A DNA stretch of 42,016 bases from Selenomonadales bacterium (GTDB lineage: Bacteria > Bacillota > Negativicutes > Sporomusales > UBA7701), in NCBI GenBank assembly GCA_029975165.1, contig JARKPR010000062.1, forward strand, positions 1 through 42,016, written 5' to 3'. Below the pieces are notes generated by a model. The model had not been told where the DNA came from, searched no databases, and was given only the letters and a program-made list of their open reading frames with translations. A program made the translations under genes and the position numbers. How positions within the stretch are numbered: the first letter of the stretch is position 1; each line of letters starts with the position of its first letter. This document shows, piece after piece, positions 41,863-42,016 of the stretch.

Positions 41863-42016
41863 AGGCGACGGCATCTAAGACCGGCTATAAAAAGTCAAGT
41901 GGGAAGGAACGTTACATGGCCGGGAGATAAGGAGCGTTGTCCCGAAGAACAGCAAAAATGATGGAAGTCATTTTGCGGCAGACATGACCGACAGCGGTCA
42001 TGTGGGACTTTCCATG

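Overview
The window looks like a chromosomal stretch of a GC-rich anaerobic Firmicute, possibly a spore-forming Negativicute or Clostridium relative. That placement is an inference from the oxygen-labile glycyl radical enzyme, the strong AGGAGG ribosome binding sites and the Pdu/Eut-type microcompartment genes. It is almost entirely catabolic accessory DNA. No phage, IS or CRISPR is visible.

Region 1 (1-10874, +) is a bacterial microcompartment (BMC) operon, entered inside its first gene. That gene is a glycyl radical enzyme whose active-site residues match isethionate sulfite-lyase (IslA) at every position I could check, with a constant numbering offset of 40. The order is islA, activase islB, an amidohydrolase-like protein with degraded metal ligands and a cargo-like tail, BMC-P, a PduS-like flavin/Fe-S protein, a PduT-like tandem shell protein, an EutQ-like cupin, three near-identical BMC-H proteins, one BMC-H with a C-terminal extension, an acylating acetaldehyde dehydrogenase and PduL. 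Together these would turn isethionate into sulfite, acetyl-phosphate and NADH. There is no alcohol dehydrogenase; the PduS/PduT pair may export the electrons.

Region 2 (10875-13947) holds an RpiB/LacAB-type isomerase preceded by a structured noncoding element, an AT-rich spacer with two repeated operators, a transaldolase and a convergent IclR regulator.

Regions 3 and 4 are two paralogous operons. Operon A (14102-22237) encodes a LarA-type nickel racemase/epimerase, TctC, a 2-hydroxyacid dehydrogenase, a DapA-type aldolase, an IlvD/Edd dehydratase, a crippled triosephosphate-isomerase remnant and a split transketolase. Operon B (22812-35284) begins with its own sigma-54 activator behind a sigma-54 promoter and encodes LarA, TctC, dehydrogenase, TctB, TctA, aldolase, IlvD, an intact TIM-family isomerase and a divergent LarA-like protein. 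The inferred role is import of a hydroxy-acid or sugar acid, epimerisation, dehydration, aldol cleavage and entry into the pentose phosphate pool. A second copy of the structured noncoding element lies upstream of operon B.

Region 5 (35285-42016) holds a degenerate serine-tRNA-like sequence and a strong terminator, then a PucR-family regulator, a class III aminotransferase, an M20 amidohydrolase and a YhdT/PanF-like sodium symporter pair. The aminotransferase could be of the taurine:pyruvate type, which would connect it with isethionate metabolism, but this is unproven.

The most novel items are the duplicated candidate regulatory RNA, the degenerate amidohydrolase in an isethionate microcompartment, the twin LarA-IlvD-aldolase operons with a visible TIM deletion scar, and a three-way-junction structure between two genes of operon A.
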